Shown here in pieces: positions 47,317 to 54,966 of a stretch of DNA of 64,000 nucleotides. The position numbers and the translations under genes were made by a program. Origin of the DNA: Fibrobacterota bacterium (GTDB lineage: Bacteria > Fibrobacterota > Chitinivibrionia > Chitinivibrionales > Chitinispirillaceae). The stretch's first letter is position 1. Each line of letters starts with the position of its first letter. The stretch spans positions 62,001-126,000 of the forward strand of contig JAEZKP010000031.1 in NCBI GenBank assembly GCA_023436145.1, read 5' to 3'. Below the pieces are notes generated by a model. It did no database searches. It was not told the DNA's origin and worked only from the letters and a program-made list of their open reading frames with translations.

Positions 47317-48105
47317 TTATACAGATGTTCCGAAAATTACTCTGAGCTTCAGTGCCGGATTTATAGTAAAAAAGCTTCCACTACGGTTACCAAACCCGGA
47401 TGAAGAATATTGAATCAGTGCAGACATATCCATACCCACGTGTAACCATTTAGTAAAAGAATAGGTAGCCCCACCATGAATATCAAATGCCCAATAAGTG
47501 GCAAGTGCAAGCTTGAGGTCGTCTCTGTCCCGAATTGAATTGTAACCAGAGTCTTCATCATAATCATCAAAGTAATTATCATCTATATCTTTGAATACAT
47601 TATCAGCAGGCATGAATTCAGCCAATGCCATCAGAACACCACCACCAATCATACCGCCGGTGTAAACATTCACATTAGGACGGATCAGGAAACTTTTTTC
47701 CACCAGAAACCCTGAGTGCAAGAAGCAAATGTGTAGTTTTATTACAGAATCGAGATAATCTTTTCCGTAAAGACGCTTGGAAACGCTGTCTGCAATCCCA
47801 GTCCACTCATCACTGAATACAGGTTTATATCCTCCCCACACTCCCATACCTGCCCGAAACCCGTTACGCTTCTGCCCTGCATATCCGGCTGTACCGAAAC
47901 TTACAAAAGCATTATTGTCAAAATCAAATTTCCTTCCTTCGAATTCTTTTATGACTTTCTTCACCGGATTAAGATTGAGATGTGTTACTCCCAGATCAAA
48001 ATATCCGGCACCGGTGATACGGTTAGAATCATCCTCTTTAACTTCTGCAAATGAGTTGAAAAGCAGCCCGACACTGAAGACAACTGATATAATTTTTTTA
48101 ATCAT
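47317..48105 (-). CDS. Exported protein, first gene of the ntrYX-like operon
   Basis: 262 residues from the ATG at 48105, which has AGGAGGT upstream; a frame to 48153 adds 16 residues and is less likely. A signal peptide (MIKKIISVVFSVGLLFNSFA) is followed by TGAGYFDLGVTHLNLNP and alternating strands with GGMIGGGVLMAL, and a C-terminal LRVIFG. It is related to the next gene, but it has an acidic loop (DDNYFDDYDEDSG) not shared there. Probably an outer-membrane or surface barrel; function unknown. Confidence 0.78.
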   Translation of the reverse strand: MIKKIISVVFSVGLLFNSFAEVKEDDSNRITGAGYFDLGVTHLNLNPVKKVIKEFEGRKFDFDNNAFVSFGTAGYAGQKRNGFRAGMGVWGGYKPVFSDEWTGIADSVSKRLYGKDYLDSVIKLHICFLHSGFLVEKSFLIRPNVNVYTGGMIGGGVLMALAEFMPADNVFKDIDDNYFDDYDEDSGYNSIRDRDDLKLALATYWAFDIHGGATYSFTKWLHVGMDMSALIQYSSSGFGNRSGSFFTINPALKLRVIFGTSV

Positions 48106-48330
48106 CTGTACACCTCCTGTTGTATAACAGTAATAATGCAGGAGAATATGCAATTACCATGCCACAAATGAAATTACAGAACCAAGCCGTAATTTCTAAT
48201 AGATATTTACAGCAGCAAATTTATATATACATAATATATATATATATTTGATATGGACCTATATGATTTTGATATGGGAAAAGTATTGTAAAGATTATCT
48301 GGAAGAGAACTGTCAAGGGGATTGGGCATA

Positions 48331-48358
48331 AAACATGGAGGTATTAACCTCCATGTTT
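48331..48358 (-). terminator. Perfect 12-bp stem-loop
   Basis: AAACATGGAGGT, loop ATTA, then ACCTCCATGTTT. On the minus strand it is followed by TTTTATG, so it could end transcription from the aldolase-type gene 137 bases upstream. Confidence 0.5.
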
Positions 48359-48360
48359 GT

Positions 48361-48494
48361 TAGTTTCTATTCAAAATGCACTAAATCCGTCATGCCCGAG
48401 TTGTTTTATCGGGCATCCATCCTAAAGAATACAGGAAAAAGATGGATTCCAGCTCCAGATCAATTAGCATTCGTTCATTTTGAACAGAAACTAG
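48361..48494. mobile_element. Small MITE-like element with near-perfect terminal inverted repeats
   Basis: TAGTTTCTATTCAAAATG near 48363-48380 and CATTTTGAACAGAAACTA at 48476-48493 are inverted copies with one mismatch. Between them are ATGCCCGA/TCGGGCAT and ATCCATC/GATGGAT inverted pairs, so the whole can fold. The make-up (CGTCATGCCCGA, GATGGATTCC) resembles short dispersed bacterial repeats. No transposase is inside, so it would be moved in trans. Confidence 0.55.
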
Positions 48495-49466
48495 TTAATC
48501 ACTGCCTCTTGCAGCACGACTATCAATCTCAGGAGTGGTAAGCATATCATAGAATTTCACATAATCGTCTTTGTCCGGAGAATCCCTGAAAGAGATTGCT
48601 ACCCTGGGATGCTCATTAAGAACACCTGTTATCATATAAGGAATTATATAACCCCACTCTATTTTCTGAGAGAGCGGTAAATAATACTCCTGAATAAGTT
48701 TCAGTACAGGACGCAGTTGATATTTGGGGTTTTGAAGAAAGCTAAGAATCAGCTCAATACAACAGTTTCCCGGTCCTCTGCCAATCCCGAATACTGACCC
48801 ATCCAGAAAATTTGCACCATCGATTATCGCCTGAACCGTATTGGCGAATGCCAACTGACGGTTATTGTGAGTGTGTATCCCTATTGTTTTTCCGGGAAGT
48901 GCTTTTTTGTACTTATTAACCAGAAAAGATACATCCTCACTATACATGGCACCAAAAGAATCAACTACATACACTGCTGGCACTGTAGTCTTGCTTAAAT
49001 CGTTGAGTCCCTCATCGATTTCTCTCTCAGAATTAGTGGAAACAGCCATGATGTTAAGAGTCGTTTCGTATCCCTTGTCCATAACCATATCGCAAAGGGC
49101 AACTCCTCTGGAAATATCTTTCACATAACATGCTACTCGGATCATATGGAAAGGAGAATCCTTCTGAGGAACAATATCTTTCTCTTCAACTCTTCCGATG
49201 TCAACCATACAGGAGAGCTTTGATTTGGACTCAATTCCATCTAAAAGCCTTCTCACATCTTCATCAGCACAAAAACGCCATTTGCCATAAACACTGGGGT
49301 CAAACTGATCTTTTGAAGCCTTGTAACCGAGTTCGATATAATCGACCCCAGCCTGGCTTAATGCTTTGTAAGTCTCTCTGACAAACTCATCAGAGAATTG
49401 CCATCGATTAATTAAACCGCCATCACGAATGGAACAGTCCAGTACTTTTATTTCAGGACGAAACAT
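48495..49466 (-). CDS. Aldolase-type TIM-barrel protein (DRE-TIM family, HOA-like)
   Basis: 323-residue enzyme of the DRE-TIM metallolyase superfamily, close to 4-hydroxy-2-oxovalerate aldolase and homocitrate/isopropylmalate synthase folds. The first strand block is LDCSIRDGGLINRW. The metal-binding pair is in GIHTHNNRQLAFAN, and GIGRGPGNCCIEL is the signature loop. No full synthase C-terminal domain is present, so it may cleave or condense a 2-oxoacid. I chose the ATG at 49466, which has GGAGG upstream. It probably acts alone; its end abuts the MITE-like element. Confidence 0.85.
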   Translation of the reverse strand: MFRPEIKVLDCSIRDGGLINRWQFSDEFVRETYKALSQAGVDYIELGYKASKDQFDPSVYGKWRFCADEDVRRLLDGIESKSKLSCMVDIGRVEEKDIVPQKDSPFHMIRVACYVKDISRGVALCDMVMDKGYETTLNIMAVSTNSEREIDEGLNDLSKTTVPAVYVVDSFGAMYSEDVSFLVNKYKKALPGKTIGIHTHNNRQLAFANTVQAIIDGANFLDGSVFGIGRGPGNCCIELILSFLQNPKYQLRPVLKLIQEYYLPLSQKIEWGYIIPYMITGVLNEHPRVAISFRDSPDKDDYVKFYDMLTTPEIDSRAARGSD

Positions 49467-49843
49467 GAAACCTCCAGTGGTTAGGATAGATTTCAGATAA
49501 AATAGATAAAACAATAACTGAAAAGAATAATTCAGTTATAAAGAATGATAAGTTTTTACAATTTAACAGATTTAAATACCCCGCAACTGCGCAAATAAAC
49601 CGGGAAGAGTTTATTATCATATAAGTATGGTACTTGAGTTGAACATCTAATCCATTGGTTTTATTACAATTAGACTCTATTAAGGTTATCCGGCTGACAA
49701 ACTGAATATAACCTCAATGATATCAGATTCCGATGATCTTTCCACTAAAAATGATACAGGATGTGCAGGAGTGAATATTTCACCAGCTAGTTTCCTGCAG
49801 CCATGGCTACAAGAAAGAATCTGCAAGTACCGGTTTACTATTC
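49467..49843. other. Intergenic region upstream of the aldolase-type gene
   Basis: No gene or clear hairpin is seen; it is AT-rich and probably holds the aldolase-type gene's promoter and the end of the citrate synthase transcript. Confidence 0.45.
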
Positions 49844-51121
49844 CTATTCTCTGTTTTGGACAGGTACAAATTCACGTCTGGTAGGACCGATGTAAATCTG
49901 ACGCGGCCTGAATATCTTGCCACCATCCTGACTTGTTTCCTTCCACTGCGCAATCCATCCAGGCAGTCTGCCAATCGCAAACATTACCGTGAGCATATTA
50001 GTAGGGACACCCATAGCCCTGTATAGAATTCCTGTATAAAAATCCACGTTTGGATAAAGCTTCCTTGAAATAAAGTAATCATCACTAAGTGCGATCTGTT
50101 CCAACTGTTTTGCAATATCCAGTAGTGGATCATTAATCTTGAGCGCAGTCAGCAATTGATCACACAATTTTTTGGCAATTTTAGCCCTGGGATCATAATT
50201 TTTGTAAACAGAATGACCAAAACCGAATAATCTGAAACTGGTATTTTTACTTTTTGCCATTTCCACATATTTAGCTATATCACCACCATTTTGGTATATA
50301 GATTGCAGCATTTCAACGACCGCCTGATTAGCACCACCATGCAGAGATCCCCATAAAGCACAAATTCCTGCAGAAATAGCTGCATAGAGATTACCCCGTG
50401 CACTGGCAACCAGACGAACTGCAGTTGTTGAACAGTTTTGCTCATGATCTGCATGCAGAATAAGCAGTTTATCCAAGGTTTTCACCACCATTGGTTCTAT
50501 TATGTAGGATTTAACTGGTGATGAAAACATCATATTAAGAAAATTAGCGGCATAAGACAGATCAGCTCTAGGGTAAACAACCGGTTGACCACGGGATTTC
50601 TTGTAAGAAAAAGCAGCAATAGTTCTGACTTTCGAAATAAGCCGAGCAGCGGTTATATCAAAATTAGGATCGACCTCCATTATATGGGGGTAGAAACTAA
50701 ATAATGAAGTGACCATTGCAGAGAGAATAGACATGGGATGAGAGTTGGGAGGGAAACCGGTAAAGAAATGCTGCATATCCTCATGAATCAGTGAATGTTC
50801 ATTAAGATATGCCCGGAAGGTATCCAGCTCAGTCCTGGTAGGCAGTTTTCCATGTACCAGAAGGTAAGCTACTTCCACAAATGTGCAGTTTTCAACCAGG
50901 TCTTCAATATCGTAACCTCTATAGCGCAGTATTCCCTTATGACCATCAACATAGGTAATACAGCTTCTGCAAACGGCTGTATTAGCCATTCCATTGTCAA
51001 AGGTGACTAGTCCAGCATTATCCCTGAGTTTGGAAACATCTATCCCGGTGTGCCCTTCTGTTGAAGTAATAATGGGCAAATCTGCAGTTTTGTCTCCATA
51101 GATAATTCTGGCAATCTCCAT
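49844..51121 (-). CDS. gltA: Citrate synthase
   Basis: 425-residue enzyme that condenses oxaloacetate and acetyl-CoA. Signatures include ILRYRGYDIEDLVE, LHADHEQNCSTTAVRL, the active-site His in LWGSLHGGANQAVVEML, and FGFGHSVYKNYDPRAK. It resembles the bacterial type-II (hexameric) group. AAGGAG lies eight bases before the ATG. A terminator-like hairpin in its leader (51162-51196) suggests transcript control. With KorAB it covers the oxidative part of the citric acid cycle, possibly for glutamate synthesis. Confidence 0.96.
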   Translation of the reverse strand: MEIARIIYGDKTADLPIITSTEGHTGIDVSKLRDNAGLVTFDNGMANTAVCRSCITYVDGHKGILRYRGYDIEDLVENCTFVEVAYLLVHGKLPTRTELDTFRAYLNEHSLIHEDMQHFFTGFPPNSHPMSILSAMVTSLFSFYPHIMEVDPNFDITAARLISKVRTIAAFSYKKSRGQPVVYPRADLSYAANFLNMMFSSPVKSYIIEPMVVKTLDKLLILHADHEQNCSTTAVRLVASARGNLYAAISAGICALWGSLHGGANQAVVEMLQSIYQNGGDIAKYVEMAKSKNTSFRLFGFGHSVYKNYDPRAKIAKKLCDQLLTALKINDPLLDIAKQLEQIALSDDYFISRKLYPNVDFYTGILYRAMGVPTNMLTVMFAIGRLPGWIAQWKETSQDGGKIFRPRQIYIGPTRREFVPVQNRE

Positions 51122-51500
51122 TACATCTCCTTCAGATTAAAAGACCTGTTCTACAATAAAAAGGGGTTGATATCCCTTGCGGACTTATCGACCCCTGCTT
51201 TAACAGAATTATAATTCAAGTTGCTGTGGAAATTTATTGAATAAATACTAAAAACCTGTCTGTTATTATTTCACCTCGGGTTTTATGCTATATTGGTCCA
51301 TAACTGGAATGGACCGGCAGTTAAAATAAGCAATGGAAAATGGGATTTCAACATCTTCGCAATAAAAAAAACCTTCCTTCAGTAAACTGCTTTTCCGATG
51401 ATATCATAATTTTTATGATCCCTTATAACTTAAGGGTAGTGCCCGGATTTAACACATATACCCTCAGCATTTTCCTTAATATAGAAAAATCCAAACCGAA
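51122..51500. other. Upstream region of citrate synthase
   Basis: No gene. On the minus strand a perfect TATAAT occurs near 51206-51211, and a GC-rich hairpin follows at 51162-51196 with a T tract, only 40 bases before the gltA start. A second small hairpin (GGTCCA/TGGACC) lies near 51295-51315. Confidence 0.5.
51162..51196 (-). terminator. Terminator-like hairpin in the citrate synthase leader
   Basis: AGGGGTTGAT and ATCGACCCCT pair over ten positions (one G-T), with TTTTTATTG following on the minus strand. It lies over 300 bases after the upstream gene's stop and just before gltA, so it may be a leader attenuator instead of a plain terminator. Confidence 0.6.
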
Positions 51501-53555
51501 TCACCGGATCACAGCAGCACGAATGGTTGCAGATTTCTTTAACCCATTGAGTTTCAGTATCCAGACACTTCGCGAGAGATTGGAAAATGAGAGTTGTGAC
51601 ATACCAGGATCAATCCGGCCGCCTCCAACATTTCTTCCATTACAGTCATATAAAGAATAGGAGGTAAAATCGTGCATTAAGGGAAGTGAAGCAACAAAGC
51701 CACCTTTCTGAGCTACGACTCTTAGCTTCTGTGGAGCAATTTGTTCACGACCTTTTAAAACCGACACTATCGGTTTATCCATAACAAACTTCATCCAATC
51801 AACATTTACCGCAGATCCAAAATTCAGTTGAACCGTGTGTGAGCCTTTATCCAATGTAACAGGAGCTTGCAGCGTTTCCTCATGGAAGAGTTCCCAATTA
51901 TCCACAGTACCTGCAAACTCAACAGAACCAGCATTTTTGTTGTTAATGGAGATGGTGAAATTTGAACTTTGTAATCCGGAACCAACCCTGAATATTACAT
52001 TGTAAGTTCCTGCAGTTGCGACATTAATTTTGTAAGTAGTCGAGTACCCGCTTTCAATATAGCCGATACTGGTTACTCCATTTTTTGTTTCGGTAACCAG
52101 GTTTTCTCCATTTTTCTGCTCAAAATCTTCTGCTTCGATCTTAATCGAATCGATTCTCAGAGTATCTTTGAAAGTAGCTGTCACTACTATATCGGAACTG
52201 CCTATAGTTAATGTAGCTGTAGTATTGTTACCGGAAAGTCCACCCCCGCTCCAACCTTCAAAAACGCTTACTCCATTTACCGGAATAGCAGTAAGAGTCA
52301 CTTTCGAACCTGAAGAGTAATAGGCTTCAACTGGAGATCTGGTAACCGAGCCGGATCCGCCGGTAACATTTACCGTAACAGTGCGCATATTATCCGGAAT
52401 TGCTTCAAATTGCGCAGAAACAGTTTTGGATCCATCCATGGTTATCTTTATCGATTCATTATTGCCTGTAGCGGCCCCTGACCACCCTTTAAAGCTGTAA
52501 CGATTATTGGGAGTGGCGGTAAGCCTTACTGTATCACCCTTTGAAAAAACCGATCTATCGGGTTCCTTAGTAACACTTCCACCATTGCCCACATTAACGG
52601 TTAATGTGCATTGAACCCCTACTGTGCCACACGATTTAACGCTGGCATTAGCCAGCTTGTTTCGAATCGAAGGAATATCCCAGCTTCCATTTGGATTTTT
52701 CTGAGTGATAGCCACCACTCCATCATTAATGCGAGCTGTTAAATTGTTTATGTCATCCCATTGCACATTATGACCAGTAGAGCCGCCTCCAACTCCATAA
52801 CCACAATCTGCAATAATAGCTTTTTTGGTGACACCATAAACACCACTCCAGGTCATCATGTTCTCACCCTTAATTTTGGAGTTGCCTGCCTGACTCTGAC
52901 CTCCGGAGGTGAAAAGAAAGTTTGCCTTATTCATGGGCATCGCTCCATAATAGTTACTGGTGTTCCCATGGTCCTCAATCCAGGCAGAGATATCGATGGC
53001 AATCAAAGCATCAGGAATATGTTTTCTAATGACGTCGATAAGCTGTCCCATATAATCTCCAGCCTGTTGAAAAGACAATGGGCTTGTCTGGCCACCCGAA
53101 ACATATTGATAATAGTCCGGTTCCATTAGCCAGATAGGGGTAAGATCGGTTCCCTGGAGTTTTGATGCAACACTTTGGGCAAAACCATTATAATAGTTTT
53201 TTACATTATCAAAATTACTCTTTATCCATGCAGCTCCTTGAGTACCTAACTTTCCACCCACATCTGCATCTCCTAATGCTGCGGCTTTTGCAATGATGTA
53301 GGCATAAAAGACAGGTGTTTTCTTATTCTGAACACAAAAATCCAGCATTTTGCTATATACCTGATTTTCATTAAAACTGGCATTAACGATCCATTTGGTG
53401 ACATAATTAACCTCTTTTGCAATATTTGAAGACTGGTTATTCATAAGATAGTCCCAGTCTGTACCGAAATTGAACTTACAAGGATCAAATTGAGCAAAGA
53501 GATTCGTATTTATAATTAATAATGTGATTACAGAAACGATGATCCTTTTGGCCAT
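51501..53555 (-). CDS. Secreted multidomain carbohydrate-active protein with a C-terminal sorting-like tail
   Basis: 684-residue protein. A signal peptide (MAKRIIVSVITLLIINTNLFA) leads to a probable glycoside-hydrolase domain (about 25-315), with PIWLMEPDYYQYV and AIDISAWIEDHGNTSNYYG; I cannot name its family. Two InlB/Listeria-Bacteroides-type repeats follow (SFKGWSGAATGNNESIKI; VFEGWSGGGLSGNNT), then a CBM6/35-like module (EAEDFEQKNGENLV ... WMKFVMD). The last 60 residues (SYSLYDCNGRNVGGGRI ... RSVWILKLNG) resemble a T9SS-type sorting domain. It is probably surface-attached and acts on plant polysaccharide. Confidence 0.78.
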   Translation of the reverse strand: MAKRIIVSVITLLIINTNLFAQFDPCKFNFGTDWDYLMNNQSSNIAKEVNYVTKWIVNASFNENQVYSKMLDFCVQNKKTPVFYAYIIAKAAALGDADVGGKLGTQGAAWIKSNFDNVKNYYNGFAQSVASKLQGTDLTPIWLMEPDYYQYVSGGQTSPLSFQQAGDYMGQLIDVIRKHIPDALIAIDISAWIEDHGNTSNYYGAMPMNKANFLFTSGGQSQAGNSKIKGENMMTWSGVYGVTKKAIIADCGYGVGGGSTGHNVQWDDINNLTARINDGVVAITQKNPNGSWDIPSIRNKLANASVKSCGTVGVQCTLTVNVGNGGSVTKEPDRSVFSKGDTVRLTATPNNRYSFKGWSGAATGNNESIKITMDGSKTVSAQFEAIPDNMRTVTVNVTGGSGSVTRSPVEAYYSSGSKVTLTAIPVNGVSVFEGWSGGGLSGNNTTATLTIGSSDIVVTATFKDTLRIDSIKIEAEDFEQKNGENLVTETKNGVTSIGYIESGYSTTYKINVATAGTYNVIFRVGSGLQSSNFTISINNKNAGSVEFAGTVDNWELFHEETLQAPVTLDKGSHTVQLNFGSAVNVDWMKFVMDKPIVSVLKGREQIAPQKLRVVAQKGGFVASLPLMHDFTSYSLYDCNGRNVGGGRIDPGMSQLSFSNLSRSVWILKLNGLKKSATIRAAVIR

Positions 53556-53881
53556 AGGGTCACTCCTTACTTCATTTTATTGTAAATACTGGTTTAGTCT
53601 CGGATTTTTTGGAATCAAATCATATGAAGATTTCAATTCATAGTCCTAATTCATCATATTAGTATACTTTTTAATCGAAATGTTCATTTGAAGATCAAAA
53701 AATGAGCGGAAAAAACCAAATCACCTGTTTTTCCGCCAAATTAAACAGGTCTACAGCGAGGGTAGGCGAAAACTTAGAAACATGGGTTTAATATTCAGGT
53801 AAACCACAAGCGGCACAGTAAAAACAGCAACTGTACCTCAAAAACACAATCCTTTTTGCTCCATTATTAAATTCCATGGAT
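53556..53881. other. Intergenic region upstream of the secreted carbohydrate-active protein
   Basis: No gene is seen. It contains a stem-loop at 53706-53736, downstream of yjbQ, and otherwise AT-rich DNA that should hold the next gene's promoter. Confidence 0.45.
53706..53736. terminator. Bidirectional-type stem-loop downstream of yjbQ
   Basis: GCGGAAAAA and TTTTTCCGC form a nine-pair stem with a 13-base loop, so A and T runs border it on both strands. It probably ends the yjbQ transcript. Confidence 0.6.
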
Positions 53882-54298
53882 TTATTCTCCCATAATTTGT
53901 ACAAATATTTTTCTGGCTCTGGGACGGTTATCATGATCTATAAGTACTATCTGCTGCCAGGTGCCTAATACCAATTCACTGTTTGAAAGAGGTACAGTGA
54001 TACCCGGCCCCATAAACGTAGCCCTGATATGGGAGAAATCATTATCATCACCCCAGGTTTGTGAATGCCGGGAGTGCATGGAATGAGAAGCAAACTTCTC
54101 CAGCTGATCTTTAAAATCTTCCACCAGAGCCGGTTCATATTCTATTGTGGAAACTGAGGCAGTAGAGCCAACAGCAAATATATTAACCAAGCCGTTTTTA
54201 ATCCCGGAATTAGAAACGATTTTGTGAACATGATTTGTGATATCGCAAATATCAGAAAAACCTTTGGTCTGCAGTGAGATATAATCCCCATAAACCAT
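53882..54298 (-). CDS. yjbQ: YjbQ-family protein (UPF0047)
   Basis: 138-residue YjbQ protein. The conserved block HSMHSRHSQTWGDDNDFSHI (active-site histidines), followed by MGPGITVPLSNSELVLGTWQQI and the C-terminal RARKIFVQIMG, matches the family. YjbQ enzymes have been reported to have a low thiamine-phosphate synthase activity; the physiological role is uncertain. The ATG at 54298 has GGAGG ahead of it on the minus strand. It ends 146 bases before a stem-loop. Confidence 0.93.
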   Translation of the reverse strand: MVYGDYISLQTKGFSDICDITNHVHKIVSNSGIKNGLVNIFAVGSTASVSTIEYEPALVEDFKDQLEKFASHSMHSRHSQTWGDDNDFSHIRATFMGPGITVPLSNSELVLGTWQQIVLIDHDNRPRARKIFVQIMGE

Positions 54299-54491
54299 TG
54301 AATTACCTCCTGGCGAAATGTAGTAATGATGCTTTCTACCATCAAAATACTTAACAGAAGATGAAAGTAGCAGAAGATATTATAGGAAGTGTGAATTGAG
54401 AAGACAAAAACAGATCTGTTTCACTTCGTTCTCTCAACTCAGTTTGACTTATGCGTACCTGGAAAAAGTCTTTGTGCTCTTAAGACTTATG

Positions 54492-54764
54492 CTATATTTC
54501 CGCTGTGTTTATCTGTTCCTTAAAGATCTTACTGATCTTCTGGACTGCGATTTGTTCATCTTCTCCATCAGCAACAATTTCCAGCTGAGGACACTTCTCT
54601 GTTCCCAGCAGTAAGACCTCAAGAATGGAACGGCAATCTGCGACATGGTTGTTTCGCTTTAAGGTAATCCTGGACTGAAAGTTTTTTCCGGTTTGAAGAA
54701 TATTATTTATCAGAGTATCAGAGAACTCCAGTTGATCATTCACATTGACGATTCGGTTTACCAT
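54492..54764 (-). CDS. HPr-like protein lacking the catalytic histidine (Crh-like)
   Basis: 90-residue protein with the HPr fold pattern: N-terminal strand RIVNVNDQLEF, helix, FQSRITLKRNNHVADC, then RSILEVLLLG (the Ser46 region) and ADGEDEQIAVQKISKIF. The usual GLHARPA phosphorylation site is replaced by QLEFSDT, so the active His15 is absent (Glu), while the regulatory Ser is kept. This is the pattern of Crh, which controls carbon catabolite repression through HPr kinase. It probably regulates instead of transporting. No PTS gene is nearby. The ATG at 54764 is chosen. Confidence 0.75.
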   Translation of the reverse strand: MVNRIVNVNDQLEFSDTLINNILQTGKNFQSRITLKRNNHVADCRSILEVLLLGTEKCPQLEIVADGEDEQIAVQKISKIFKEQINTAEI

Positions 54765-54966
54765 TGTGTGTTCCTCAGGTGTGTATTGTGTGTATAAAAC
54801 GTTTAGCCCAGTGTCAAAGTATCATATCATTATGACTTCTTTTTGGCAAGAGTTTTATTGTAGTGTTATAGCAGAAAGTGAGAACTACCAGGAAGAAAGT
54901 GTGAAAGGTCCTATTTTTGCTTTTTTATTGATTGGAAGTAATCGGGGTTTGGGAAAGGGAGAAAAG

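Larger units (their letters stand above)
48106..48494. other. Intergenic region with an AT repeat, a strong hairpin and a MITE-like element
   Basis: No gene. It contains a TATATATA-rich stretch (about 48222-48252), a perfect 12-base-pair hairpin at 48331-48358, and an inverted-repeat element at 48361-48494 that abuts the stop of the aldolase-type gene. Confidence 0.55.

Noticed and set aside
48222..48252. TATATATA run as a CRISPR- or origin-like repeat
   Set aside because: Simple dinucleotide repeat with no spacers, no DnaA boxes and no linked genes.
51340..51660. Plus-strand 106-codon frame
   Set aside because: Its second half is antisense to the secreted enzyme's C-terminus and there is no ribosome site.
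54745..54966. Upstream extension of the FAD oxidoreductase by 74 residues
   Set aside because: It begins at a TTG inside the HPr-like gene, does not fit the family, and a good GGGAGA site precedes the ATG at 54967.
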